Positions 1 to 11,044 are shown, counted from the first letter of the stretch. The stretch is 18,486 nt of DNA from Phoronis ovalis (GCA_028565635.1 JAOXYB010018017.1:1-18486), one strand, 5' to 3'. Program-made: numbers and translations. The notes: generated from the sequence alone by a model not told the origin.

Positions 1-271
1 ATATGTGCCGCCCTTTTATAGGCCCCCTTTATAAGCTCTCGCATTTACCACCGGGTATGTTTTTCACATGTCTCGAAGCCTTATTTACCACAGGTATATT
101 TTCAAAAAATATTCGTTACCACAGGGTAAATAAAAAGCATTTGCGACTTGGGACAGGTATGAAAAATTAAGGTCCGTAAATTTTCACTTATTTATTTATT
201 TACCGTAGGGTATATATATGCTTAATTAGGGTTGCTCCTATAAGGGAGCAAGCCTATTGGTTTTGTACGAT

Positions 272-302
272 TTCTTCTTCTTTTTCTTTTTCTTTTTCTT
301 CC
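272..302 (+). repeat. Pyrimidine microsatellite (CTTTTT-type)
   Basis: A run of TTC and CTTTTT units without purines, inside the nested element. Confidence 0.8.
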
Positions 303-411
303 AATTTTCAGCAAGCTAGATCTCGAAGACGGTTACAGCTATGAACCTGACTTGATGTGTGACATCCCTGGGGAAGGCCATTGTTGACCTTGAGGTTAAA
401 AGGTCATTTGG

Positions 412-424
412 AGGTCAAAGGTCA
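412..424 (+). promoter_or_regulatory. DR1 nuclear-receptor-type motif inside the mobile element
   Basis: AGGTCA-A-AGGTCA is a perfect direct repeat with 1-bp spacing, the classic RXR/HNF4/PPAR-type site. A near copy, GGGTCA-A-AGGTCA, is at 680-692. Both repeats also contain TGACCTTGAGGT-type inverted half sites. Function is untested. Confidence 0.5.
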
Positions 425-970
425 AATTTTGAAAAAAATTAAAAATGTTCTAAAGTGATTGTATTGAGTTACAAGGAAGTATTTTAGATGATCTTTGAGA
501 AGATTTCGGTACTAAAATGTTTTGTTTTTATTTTTTTGGCATCTTTTCAATTAATTTATTGATCGTCCAATATTCACTAAGCCATATCTCGAAGTCTGTT
601 GTAGTTAAGGACGTGATATTTGAGGTTTGACATCCCCAGGGTAGGACATTGCTGACCTTGAGGTCAGAAGGTCATTAAGGGGTCAAAGGTCAAAATTCTA
701 AAAATGATGTTGAAAGGTAATTTGGAGGTCATGTAACGTTCATAAAAGCCAATATGAGCAACCCTGCCTTTGCTAAAAGGCTATCTAGTTTACATGTGAA
801 TTTACACAGAGTATCTATTTCCGGAGAGTTATATACAACAAGGTGTACTTTTCATGTTTTTTCCATTTACGCCAGGGTATATTTTTGGTGACCTTTATTT
901 ACCACAGGGTCAGGTTTTTTTACCCTGGGCCGCACACCCCTACAATATTTTTGTCAAATACCCCCGGGGA

Positions 971-3000
971 TTATATAACACGTAAACTCATTGTACCAGA
1001 TAACTCTGTATCGACACCTTAATCTTTGACGCTCTAAGACAGTTACTACACATAAAAATTAAAGAAAATGTTCATGCAGTAAAGTAAAACTAGCGAATTT
1101 ATATTAAAATTAATAAATAATATTATACAACAGTTGTGTTTGCTTTATATCAAAATACACGACAACCTGTATCTTCACTTATTATATTACATATAGTAGA
1201 ATGCTGGATATTTGTACCTGATGTAAATATAAACTTTAATTAATGGAGTTCAAAAGTTACATACAAAGTACTCGCGCTATTTGTACAACCGCAAAACCAC
1301 AAATCTTTTATGCAAGACTTGTACGACATGGTATTAGTAAAAGGATGCGATCTTGATGTGTTTACATATTTTATCAGCTATGTGTCAAACCATACATCCT
1401 TACTCTTACCGATAGTTCATGTTGCACGTAATAAGTAAAAGTGCGTACGACATCAATTTGGATAACATTTCGGAGGCGGTTACACGTACGAGAAAACAAA
1501 GAAGCTGCAATGTAGAAACATGCTTTTATTCAAACTAAGGTCACATACAAGCAGGTCGTGCAATGCGACCGAACATAGTTTTTAAAATTTGAATTTTGTT
1601 TAAAATGTGAACGTATGTTTGTAAATACATGCACGATCCTCTCTGATTAAAGGAGACGTACTATAACACAATTGCCTAGGATTTTGCAATGATCATTTAT
1701 TGTATCCACAATGAACTCAAGGGACTCAATTATATTGAACTTGAACAAACTATAAACTTGGTGTATCCAATAAAACAGTAATTTAAAAAAACAAGACTGT
1801 TTTCACTGCAATATTAAGACCTGATTTATTTCAAATTTGAAAATCTGACTAACTGAATTTACTTACTTATTTGAAGCAATTGATTTAACCTAGGTTTCTC
1901 GAAACCACTTGTATGTAAATAAATACATACAGCAAACATTTCAAGTCAATAACCTCAAAATGCCATTATGCCATATAAAATATCTAGTATTCTGTCAAAA
2001 GATGTTTTCCGTTATTTTGGCGTTTTGGTATTTCACTTTATTTTCACACGATAGACACGAAACATTACTGTTCGATATCTTTATATTACTATTTAACAGT
2101 AACTAGTATCTATTTGCATTCACGCATTCAGAGCGGTTCTATCAAGGATACTACGAGACCGAAGGACAAGTTACGTGGCACACGGTCGGAAGGCAAGCAG
2201 TAACCTTTCAAACCTTTTTAATTACGTTTCAAAACTTATTTTGTTACTGTTTTCGAAACATTTCAAGGAAATGAATCAATTAAACAGTTCCAGGAAAAAT
2301 GTAATTTTAATTTTCTGACCAGTTATTTCTTTTATTGAAAATTTTTTATTAATATAATCGGAAACAGTTTCCAATTCGCCTAGCCTGAATGAATAGGGAA
2401 ACGAAATATTTATCAAACAGACTTTATACCAGACAATGCTGTGATGGAAACTTGTGTTTTACTGAACACATTTTGTTGTGTGGTTGTCACCCCACTAATA
2501 CAAACCAAGTTTGTATCTCCTGAACTGATTTGCTTTAAATCAATACATAAATATAAAGGATGACAAGAAAAATTATTAATGCTAAATTTGACATGTGGAA
2601 ATTAGCCATAACTTATAGTTAACTGGTTTTGTTCCTTATTATTATATTTAATTTTCTGCGTGCAAGGGCTCACGCACATGGTAAATAGACTAAGGGGTGT
2701 GCTCTGCTTTTAAATTAAAAATCTGCTTTTATTTTTAACTATTTTTGTTTGCTTCATTGCTAAGGAACAAACGGCAATATATAGTGTAACTATTTTAAAT
2801 TAATTATACCTATCATGCGCCACGGCTGAATAGTGGGCGTTTAGAATTTTCAACACTATTTCGCAACAGAAGGTAGTATTTATACTTCTCTGATTCAGCA
2901 ATAAATATAGTTAAATCACTGCATTTGATTTGATTAAGATCTTAGCGTAAATTAGTGGCACACTCTTACAAACGTCATACATCTCAAAGTCCACATTCAT
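971..3000. other. Intergenic stretch, no gene recognised
   Basis: AT-rich DNA with frequent stops in all frames. The longest frame, a 65-codon one at 1909-2106, has no family resemblance and no signal of splicing. No RNA gene was recognised. Confidence 0.6.
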
Positions 3001-3020
3001 TCATATTTGACCTTTTCATT

Positions 3021-3120
3021 CAACTTTGATCCAACTTTGATTGGCTATGACGTAAACCATGTGACTAATTCATTCATAAATAGGTTGGAAGACTTCCAAA
3101 AAAGGCGTGCTGGTCACATG
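3021..3120 (+). promoter_or_regulatory. Upstream promoter motifs of the LamG gene
   Basis: Within about 170 bp upstream of the predicted start there are two CTTTGAT motifs (3024-3030 and 3035-3041, 11 bp apart) matching the TCF/LEF consensus, an inverted CCAAT box (ATTGG 3040-3044), a CRE/C-EBP-like TGACGTAA (3048-3055), and an inverted pair of E-boxes, CATGTGAC at 3058-3065 and GTCACATG at 3113-3120. These are motif matches only; binding is not shown. Confidence 0.45.
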
Positions 3121-3156
3121 GCTAATGAATAACCACTACATGATAAAATCTGTGCG

Positions 3157-3190
3157 TATATAAATAGAACAAGAAATTTGGTCTATCAGT
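3157..3190 (+). promoter_or_regulatory. Core promoter of the LamG gene (TATA box plus initiator)
   Basis: TATATAAATA begins at 3157. An initiator-like TATCAGTAC follows, with TCAGT at 3186-3190. If transcription starts at A3188, the TATA box begins at -31, the standard spacing. The 5' UTR would be about 66 nt and contain no intron. This is a strong arrangement for a regulated gene. Confidence 0.7.
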
Positions 3191-3253
3191 ACAAGAACGC
3201 GCTTTACTACGCAAGCTACTACGTATCAGATATTGAAGAGAACAAGAGAAAAC

Positions 3254-3364
3254 ATGTCGAACTTAGGAAAAATAAGTTTGGTTTTGGTGTGGATATATGT
3301 CGTGAATGTCAGTTACTCAACAGCTAATGTTATATTAAGCAGGAGTGCAAGAAGACCTTGCAAG
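3254..3364 (+). CDS. LamG gene exon 1: signal peptide and basic site
   Basis: Thirty-seven codons starting at ATG 3254, which has A at -3 (AAACATGT context) and lies about 66 nt after the predicted transcription start. It ends in phase 0 at AAG followed by the donor GTATGG. It encodes the signal peptide, RSARR and Cys36. The start is chosen because it opens directly on a signal peptide downstream of a well-placed TATA/initiator pair. Confidence 0.85.
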
Positions 3365-6300
3365 GTATGGTTATATACCTCTTGTATACTTTTTAAAATT
3401 ATTTAATTTTCCGGCCTAATCATCTATTGAGTTAGAACAATTTAGACCATATAATTTTGTGAGCACCGTATGAAAACTACTTTTGAAATGATTAAAATAT
3501 AAGACTGTTACTAGGTAAAACCCCAGGGTATAACGCCTGCTGTTAGAGACGAGACAGCTAGTATCCATATTCCCGAATATACATAGGCTTAAGGGATATG
3601 TCTTTATCAGATATAAAGTGTGAAGTAACTCGGTGATTCTAATTACGCTAGTTACTCAATAGCTGGTGCTTTATTAAACAGAAACATTGTGAAACCGAGT
3701 AAGATATAACAATACTTTTCATTGCATATTTTTAAAAATTATTTATGAATGTAATTATTCATTGCATTTGGTCGTCAGTGACAATTGTTCGTTGCAATTT
3801 CAGTAAAGAAATTAATATAAGCTTAAACTGAAATGTCATGATCACGTCGTGTTAAAATGTGACTTTTACCGTGTACAGAGACAAAGGTATTTCTTTAATT
3901 TACTTCGCTGACCGCGGAATATAATTATTCTATTAAAACTAAGGTGTGACGAACAAATAAGAAACAATAATAATAATTATATTATTTTTAATATAAATTA
4001 AATTTAAGGAAGTTGATAGGAAACATAAAGATCGGAAAGTCATGCTTTGTACTTGTTGACTTTTTCTTACAATAAAAAAAATACAAAAAACAAGTTGAAA
4101 GTCACGTATCAGTACTACGAGCAAAATGACAGTGTCCAAAATCCTATTTAATTATGGTAATAACTAGTGACAATCTATTATAATGCATATAAAGATTTTT
4201 TTGCACACATAGAAAAACTGTAACAATACTAAAATTAATTTCAGATTTTGCGCTAGCAAGTCTTTCGGTGTCACTTACCACCTTACGTAAATTCCGCAAT
4301 GGCACAACCAGAGGTGTCTTTAATCAAAATTGGCACAATTGTGCTTATCGCAAGTTTATTATATTTTGTTTAAATTAAGAGAATTTGAAATAAAATTAAA
4401 GCAAAATATACTTTTTTATTTTCAGACTCCTGTGATAGATATTACAGGTGAAGCGGGTGTCAAAACAGAAAGACATGGAAGTGTTATCGAGTTCCCTTTA
4501 TTAACACCTACAATAAAGCAAGGGTAAGCTAACACTATCGGCCAAATTTACGTTTTTGTTTAGAATTAAATAAAAGTTAATTCCCACCTAGATAAAGTTT
4601 GCTAAAGTTGAAAAAAAACAATAGAAAACGTACAACCAATGCAATAGTACACTCATTAATTCAGTATTCCCCCTGATCTCATTAATATATAATATATAAT
4701 ACAACATTAAGGTGTTCGTACTTGTTCACATTAACGCATATATATTTACATGTGTGTATAATTTGATTATTTTAATATTTGAATATATTTTACAATTAAT
4801 TTGGTATTTAAACAATTGGATACAACTTATTTTATAAAAATATAAAGTAATCAGATCAAAAGAAAATATGTACACGTACTGAAGTACAATAGGCGAAATA
4901 TTATTTAATTTAAAATTGTCACGACCACCTGTAAAGAGTACTTCTGGAGATTCCAAAGATGTTTTAAGAATGCATAAAATGAATAAAATATTTAGCTAGC
5001 AACATTTATGAGATATTAGACCGCAAAATGATACTTCGGCTCCTTATCCAAAACTAAAATAAAGGTAAGTATTCCGTGTCAGTTACAAAATTCGCCGATT
5101 GGTTTTGAATTCACGTTATTTGTTGTATGACCACGGACTAGCATTGGAGCAGATAAGTTAAATCACCACGGACTAGTTTTAAAGGAGACATGCTATATGA
5201 TCACGGACCAGCTTTAGATGAGACATTAAAATAAGCACTTGAAACCCAAACTTGAATTAGACGGAAACGATATGTTACGTAGTGTTTCATCCGAAAATAT
5301 ATATTTTTATTATAATATATTCAACCGCAAACTACCATAAACTTAATTGTTTTGTGATACGGAATTCTAGTAGAATCCTTAGTATCATTTACTTCATTTT
5401 GTGACCATTAAAAAAAATACAGGGCACGCGCTACAAGAAATTTACTAGAATTTTCGAAGCCTTAAATTTTGACACACTTTGTACCCTCGTCCGCCTATCA
5501 TAAAGAACAAGTCAAGAGTTCTTATCACATAGCAGCATGTGTACGTTTACTATCTATACACGAAATTAGCTCATCTGGTTTACAGGTGCGAGTCACTTCC
5601 CACCAAATTAATGGCGACATGTGTAAATAGCTGCGGGAGGTAGCTCTTATATCTTGTCAAGTTGAATGAGTGTCCCTTATCAAAGTCGCTAATTAGCATG
5701 AAGCGCCTATCTTAATACACAAGAGGTCGCTGCATATTCATTAAACATGTTGGGAAATAATGGATTGTTTTCTTCAGAATACACAAATGTGTTGTTCTTT
5801 TTGACGGATATAATAACTGATATGTCGATTTGTTTGATTCGTTTGATTCGTTATCTATACAAAGTGCTTGTGACGATACCAGGAAAGACAGGAAAAATTA
5901 GAAAATTGAAAAATAATATTGTAGTGTATGTCATGTTGTATTTTCCAAACTTCATAAACTACGAAAATAAGGTGAGCTACAATTATTTAAAATTATTAAA
6001 AAAACTGCAGCAAAGTCTTGCATGCGCATAACAAAGTTTTCTAATGATTTCTGTCACATGGAAAACTGACTATAAACCGCACCCCAGAAATTTCGAGAAC
6101 AGGATCTTTTGGATGTCCAGTACACCCAATGACTAAGATCGCGCCGTTTGAAATATTTTCTCTCTTAAATTTTTTATGCTTTAATATAGTTTAATTCTAA
6201 TTTATTAGCTTGTTATGCGTGTAAAAGAGTCAAGTAGCTATTTTTAGTACATAAAACTATGTAGCCGGTAATATTTATAACTCATGACGTGTTTTCCGCA

Positions 6301-9300
6301 TTACCGATTGTTTGTCAAGAGGAATTATAGACTGTCGCTAGGCTTCTTATTTATTTTGTAGTTACCATTTTCACAACAACTTAGAGAGTTCCTTAAACAG
6401 GGGGGGGGGGTTGATTAAATATTTTAAAACAAAGGCGATTGCTTAGCAAACTACATACCTTGACACATCAAAACAGATTAACACTAATAATAGTAAGTTA
6501 AGAGTATTGAATTACCAATAAACTAATTCCCGGCCCTGCCACTTCACACTGGCATGAAAATGACACTGGTATTACAGGACAGATAGTTGTATCTAGGTTT
6601 TTTATGAAAGAAATTCTTATCGACCCTTATAACCTTAATAACCCCGTGACATTTTGTACTGACCCACAAATAAGCGCTAATATTTAATTTGATATAGAAT
6701 TAACAATTATCGGTAGAAATGGACATCCCTGCAAATTGTATACGATATCTATGTGCAGTGTTTTAATTCGTTGAAAAATGCTATTTATTAAATTGTTTAC
6801 ATAAAAGATTACTATTCTATCTTTTTTAAATTTTTATTTTATTATTTGAATTGATACCTTTTTTTGCTTTCAGCGACTATATTAGCCTCGATTTTAAGAC
6901 AGAAAAAGACCAAGGTTTACTCTTGTTTCTGGCAGATCAGTCTTTACACAATTACATTGCAGTGTACTTGCATCGGGACTCACACCAAGCGAAAAAAGTT
7001 ATATTTAAGTTCCGTTGCGGAAACACAAACGGGAAGCTTCACACGGGCAAATCATATAGAGATGGACAATTCCATAAAGTAAGTTTTATTTTCTCCTAAG
7101 GTCTCCGTCTCTAATGACATGTAACTAACTAATCTAAAGTTTTTCAAGGAATAATGTCAATCAGTGTACTAGTTTTTTGAAAAAAAATTAGCAGCAGTTG
7201 TATAGTCGATGTCGGTGTGGCAGTAGATTCTGATAACCCTGCCAAAATTATATGGATGAGATTTGCATCTGAACGCATTCAACCCACTAAACTGTGTTAA
7301 TAAGCAATTGTAGTAACTATTCTGTAAACAGCAAACGTCATTATTAAACTTTAATACGTATAAATGACGTCTTAATATGCTGAAAGAAAATATCAAATTT
7401 TTGTGCATCGCATATTTGCCTACGCAATGCATTTTTTGAAATGTCAAACTTTTGACCCGATACAATAGGTCAACACGGAAGTATTTCAAACGATAACAGT
7501 TTAATTGCACATTTTATTAAACTATATATATTTTGGCTTTTTCACAATTTATCATATCATATCGCTATACAATGGAACCTAGAAACTGTTCTAGCTCCAC
7601 CAGCTTAGTGATTGCCGATTGCATGTTATACAATAAGTATGTTTACACTCTGAGTAGGTGTATATGGAACTCGATTTTTGATTCAGATATAAAAGTTCAT
7701 TAACCACGTTGTACTGTTAGAGAGCCTTTATTTAGTTTTCGAGTATGCAAAAAATCTACGGTTACACCTGACACCTGGAACATGTGTTGTCCACCTGTGT
7801 TATGTAAATAATGATAGTAGCTGAGATTCCGATTATCTGTATCCTCAAGTGTCCCGTTTATGGGACGAGTCCTCGAATGGGAATCGGTACATAACAGTAG
7901 ATATATATCTTTAATGCGACAAGGGGCACAGTACGAAATGCCATGCGCATTAAAGCCTGAAATCTTGATAATTTTTCTTGCCGATGTACACATATTTTTT
8001 TTAATATTTTGATATGAGTTCTTTTTTATTTGTAGCTTACGCTAAGTAGGACAGAGCATCACGAGGTAGTTACGATTGACTCTGAGAACCCATTTGTAAA
8101 TTATTTCATGAATTGTCCCGACTTGACTTTAGCTTACCTCGGTGGTTTGCCGACTTCACTACAAGTTGACCTTAGGTTCAATGTAAGTTTATGTTTATTT
8201 TCACGTAATCCCATGCAATGCAATGCAATGATAAGAAACTTGTCTTCCAGGCTTTTTGTGTTTCGTTAGCCGAAAGCAACAATTCATGATCAGCAAAATG
8301 TTAACTGTGATAAAAATTCACAACAGAAATTAGGCTTGGTAATTAAGTTAGCTTATCTAGAATAATTGATGTGATTGGTTTAACATCGAAAACCCTGAAA
8401 ACATTTTGCTAATTCTGCATATTTTTGCCGGACATGCTTTATAACAAAAATTGCATTTTCAAAAATATTATTCCTATGCCCTTATAATTTATTACCGAAA
8501 AAAGTCTTGAAAAAGCACTTATCTCTCAGCAAATGTCATCATTTCCCCCAGTTATGATACTTTTAGTTTTAATTTGTTTCGAGAGAGATTGAACAAAAAT
8601 CGCCGAAGTCGACAGCAGATTCTTGGAATATTTCTGCAACATGCATTTGACATATTTAATTGGTATATTTTTGTACGCATATTATTGGAAACATATTTTG
8701 AATACCTATAATTAAAATACTTGTTTAGCTCAATTTGATATGCAATATATTAAAGTACTGGTGATCTAACAGAAGTTCCAAATCATTCAGCATTTGGAAT
8801 TGTTTACAATAAAAATACTTTTCACATACCTTAAACTAACGCATCTCAAGCTGTTATGCACACCCTTTTAATTATACACCGCCCTCTTTATCGTAGACTT
8901 ACCAGTAGTTAAAGACACCCATTGAATTTTATCGAATGAGCTGTTTAGTTACACAGAAAAGAAAGGCTCATAAATAAAATAATAAAGTAATCTTACAAGT
9001 ATAGTACCAAATACGTTGACTGACAAATAATACTATGTGTTATTGGCGAGTTTAAGATTTGTGAAGGTTATATAAATGTTTTTAAAAATATCAATGAAAT
9101 TATTTCACAGTACAGTACTGCTGGGCTCCTTGATATATCCAAGCGGAACATTTGGAAAAATAAACAATTGGAGACAAAAAAAACTGGCCTTTAGTCTGTC
9201 TAGTCTGAAAAACAAGATCACGTTCTTTGCACTGGATTATTACACAAGTGTAGTGCAAATAAAAGTAATTTTATATAACTAAAAACTATATCCTCGTTGC

Positions 9301-9668
9301 GCAGTAAAATCTCTACAGAGCAAGGAGATTAAGAAAAATATACTTTAGTACACTCAATAAAACAAAACCATGAGCCTAAAGATACTTACACTAACAGGAG
9401 AAAGGCGGGAGAAAAGCGTATTCCGTCATCGTTTCTGTTCAACACCGCGCAATAATATATGGAACTATAATTCACCTTCTCGTATTATATTTCATATCCT
9501 GAACAATATCATTATCGATAATATTAACCATTTTTATTGTTATTATTTACAATATTTCTCATATTTTAGGATATTCGCCATAAGTTTCAAGGCTGTTTGA
9601 AGAACTTTGAATTGAACAGCTCACCGATAGAGGCATCACCAAAATATTACGGCGTTTCCGTATGCTGA
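3254..9668 (+). CDS. Secreted single laminin G (LamG/LNS) domain protein, 5 coding exons
   Basis: Join 3254-3364, 4426-4523, 6874-7078, 8036-8182, 9570-9668 gives 219 aa plus TGA, with intron phases 0,2,0,0 and GT-AG borders throughout. Residues 1-24 form a signal peptide (hydrophobic core about 7-19, ISLVLVWIYVVNV), followed by a basic RSARR stretch at 30-34. A LamG domain fills about residues 55-219. Family landmarks are the DYISLDFKT strand (71-79), DQGLLLFLAD (82-91), IAVYL (98-102), YRDGQFHKLTLSR (131-143, the usual DGxWHxV turn with Phe for Trp), AYLGGLP (171-177), FQGCLKNFELN (193-203) and a terminal YGVSVC. Cys196 and Cys219 fit the conserved LamG disulphide; Cys118 and Cys165 may form another pair and Cys36 is extra. 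NSS at 203-205 is a glycosylation sequon. There are no EGF repeats or membrane segment. LamG modules usually sit in large proteins such as laminin alpha, agrin, perlecan or neurexin and bind sugars, dystroglycan or receptors; which partner applies here is unknown. The fold call is strong, the role is not determined. Confidence 0.9.
3650..3745 (+). pseudogene. Degenerate duplicate of the LamG exon 1 3' half in intron 1
   Basis: The stretch starting AGTTACTCAA at 3650 aligns to exon 1 from 3311 and continues past the splice site into the intron, ending at the shared TTTTTAAAA...TTATTTA run (about 3391-3407 versus 3729-3745). By eye about three quarters of the bases match over the exonic part. 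The donor is still GT-like (CGAGTAAG). The exon frame reads SYSIAGALLNR, but an upstream in-frame TAA and no ATG mean it cannot act as a first exon. It is probably a relic of local tandem duplication, offset 339 bp. Confidence 0.55.
4426..4523 (+). CDS. LamG gene exon 2: linker and first LamG strand
   Basis: Acceptor TTTTATTTTCAG and donor GGTAAGC bound 98 nt. It enters in phase 0 and leaves with two bases (GG) that pair with the first C of exon 3 to make Gly70. It encodes residues 38-69, including HGSVIEFPLL (54-63), the likely first beta strand of the domain. The phase match to exon 3 is the main reason to accept it. Confidence 0.85.
5131..5235 (+). repeat. 35-bp tandem repeat, three copies, in LamG intron 2
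   Basis: Units start at 5131, 5166 and 5201, each with YCACGGACYAG at its head and exactly 35 bp long. Units 2 and 3 also share a GAGACAT block; unit 1 is more diverged. Confidence 0.75.
6400..6410 (+). repeat. Poly-G run (11 G) in LamG intron 2
   Basis: Eleven consecutive G in AT-rich intron DNA. It is likely length-variable and prone to sequencing error. Confidence 0.8.
6874..7078 (+). CDS. LamG gene exon 3: core of the LamG domain
   Basis: Acceptor CTTTTTTTGCTTTCAG and donor AAAGTAAGT. It encodes residues 71-138, from DYISLDF to DGQFHK, the most recognisable LamG segment. Asp91 lies where some LNS domains place a calcium ligand, but the second ligand is not clear, so calcium binding is uncertain. 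Confidence 0.92.
8036..8182 (+). CDS. LamG gene exon 4: middle LamG strands
   Basis: Acceptor TTTTTTATTTGTAG and donor AATGTAAGT. Forty-nine codons, phase 0 at both ends, encode residues 139-187: LTLSR, then VVTIDSE (149-155), Cys165 and AYLGGLP (171-177), the last being a typical LamG loop next to the binding face. Confidence 0.9.
8183..9569 (+). other. LamG intron 4 (1387 bp), nothing recognised
   Basis: AT-rich. It includes a short (TGCAA)n stretch at about 8214-8230. The open frame at 9076-9282 has no recognisable homology. Confidence 0.5.
9570..9668 (+). CDS. LamG gene exon 5: C-terminal disulphide loop and stop
   Basis: Acceptor TTTCTCATATTTTAG. Thirty-two codons plus TGA encode residues 188-219 with the FxGC...GVSxC signature that closes LamG domains. 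The last residue is Cys219, directly before the stop, so there is no tail. Confidence 0.9.
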   Translation, partial: DIRHKFQGCLKNFELNSSPIEASPKYYGVSVC

Positions 9669-9744
9669 CGATAGCCAATCATAGTTTATAGTTGTTTCGT
9701 ACAAACTGTGTAAGAATCTCTGAGAATCTTGGAAATGAACTATG

Positions 9745-9750
9745 AATAAA
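9745..9750 (+). terminator. Polyadenylation signal AATAAA of the LamG gene
   Basis: First AATAAA after the LamG stop, 77 nt downstream. A second AATAAA at 10236-10241, followed by a T-rich stretch, could give a longer 3' UTR. Confidence 0.55.
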
Positions 9751-11040
9751 AGCCGGCCCGCAAGTCTCATTGGTTCAGCATTTTTAAATAACAAGAACAC
9801 TGAAGAATACGTAACTCAAAAGTAGCCAAATCTTTTCACGGTGATTTTATCTACTATTGCTTCATTTGTCGATATCATTATTTGGGATATAAGATACATT
9901 ACTTCGCTATTATGGATATGGGTAAGATATGATGGGAGGCAATGCGTAAAACGGTGTCAATAATGAAATCACATAAACAAAAGCCGCGGTTTGCTTTTGT
10001 GTGTACAGCCATGTGTTTGTTCAATGAGTAGTCTCAACATATAAAGTGAAAACGTAACCAAACATGATTCTAAACAAATACGTTACCGTGTCTGTACCAA
10101 AATGTAAGACAGTGCTGGTTTTATACGTTATTTAAACTTTGTACAGTACAGTTTGTATATATCGCAGAATTTGTGTACATACATGTATATTACAAATTTG
10201 TATTTGTTAGATTTGTATTTAAATTATAGTTTGTAAATAAATGTTTTTCTATTTTATTCTTGAAATTTATTATTTTTGCCAGAATAAGCAATGTTTATTC
10301 AGGTCATGCAGATAAAACAGATTACAGTCAAGTAGCGAAAGTAAAATAATTTTTTTCCGTGTTATCTAGTCTGCTGCACGATTTCTATATACAGTACGTA
10401 CAGTAAGTACAGTAGGCCCTCGATCAATTCTGCCACCTTGCGGTTGAACTAAAAAATAACTTATGAGGGAATTGTGGTTTATTTTTATTTATCAAAAGAA
10501 ATTTTCTCCTTCAAGGACATTGTAAAGCTTAGGCTGATGCGTTAAATTATATATATTTCAGATAATGCTATTCTGACATTAACGTACAACAGAAGAAGCT
10601 GAGGCATCCAAATGTAGATAATGTTGGCTGCGCAATCAATATATTTTTCAAAATAACAAATAACAATATTCAAAACAACAGAACAATTTTGTTATTATGA
10701 ATGCAATGCTAGATCAAGTGTAAATTATACATCATAACAGCATCTTCGTATTCATATTTTCGATGTTATGCTGCTTATTTCACATGAAATAATCATTGAA
10801 CATAACTACAACAGAGGGTGTTCGCGGGAGAGATGCAGTTTCATGGACAATATGTCGTTTTTGAATAGACAGAGAATTTTTTTTTTCATTTTGTGTTATA
10901 CTATATTGAAAATTAAAAATACCTCTTTCTAATGTTTGAATTACAATATCATTAAGTAAAACAGAAAACTGCATTGAGGTATACCTCTAATGCCCGATGT
11001 CTTTAAAGCACAAGGTGGCGTTGAAATATAGCTATAATTT
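9751..11040. other. Region downstream of the LamG gene, no gene recognised
   Basis: It contains the possible distal polyadenylation signal (10236) and TACAGTA-rich simple sequence near 10391-10412. No coding exon could be supported on either strand. Confidence 0.5.
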
Positions 11041-11044
11041 GCTA

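Larger units (their letters stand above)
228..765. mobile_element. Inverted-repeat element (MITE-like) nested in repeat copy A
   Basis: AGGGTTGCTC at 228-237 is answered by GAGCAACCCT at 756-765, a perfect 10-bp terminal inverted repeat with a few more matches inside (CNTATNNGG). The body has two diverged direct repeats 266 bp apart (about 301-446 and 568-712) and no coding capacity. Copy B of the host repeat lacks this block, which supports insertion. The missing sequence extends slightly beyond the inverted repeats on both sides, so the true ends and target duplication are not settled. Confidence 0.6.
1..969 (+). repeat. Interspersed repeat, copy A, made of diverged TTTACCACAGGGTATA units
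   Basis: Diverged motifs of the form TTTACCACAGGGTATA recur at about 43, 84, 114, 200, 867 and 895, spaced roughly 30-40 bp where uninterrupted. The copy ends near CCCCCGGGG (961-969) and may begin before the window. It is interrupted by the 228-765 element. It matches, in inverted orientation, the copy at 11470-11875, including the shared ATGTGCC start, TATGAAAAATTAAGG and TTTTCATGTTTTTTC segments. Confidence 0.75.
4524..6873 (+). other. LamG intron 2 (2350 bp), no further coding exon seen
   Basis: The longest intron of the gene. It holds the 35-bp tandem triplet, the G run and a 94-codon open frame (5747-6031) that looks accidental. I looked for an alternative phase-compatible exon with LamG or EGF character and found none. 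Confidence 0.55.

Noticed and set aside
5747-6031. 94-codon + strand open frame in LamG intron 2
   Set aside because: No family motif or promoter, Lys/Asn/Ile-rich composition as expected from AT-rich DNA, and it lies inside an intron.
6864-7082. 72-codon + strand frame overlapping LamG exon 3
   Set aside because: It is a shifted-frame shadow of exon 3, which itself carries clear LamG homology.
7700-7993. 97-codon - strand open frame in LamG intron 3
   Set aside because: No recognisable domain, antisense within an intron, and no splice-supported extension.
10425-11030. Possible element bounded by CCACCTTGCGG and AAGGTGGCG
   Set aside because: Only about nine bases match in inverted form and no target duplication or internal structure is visible, so chance is likely.
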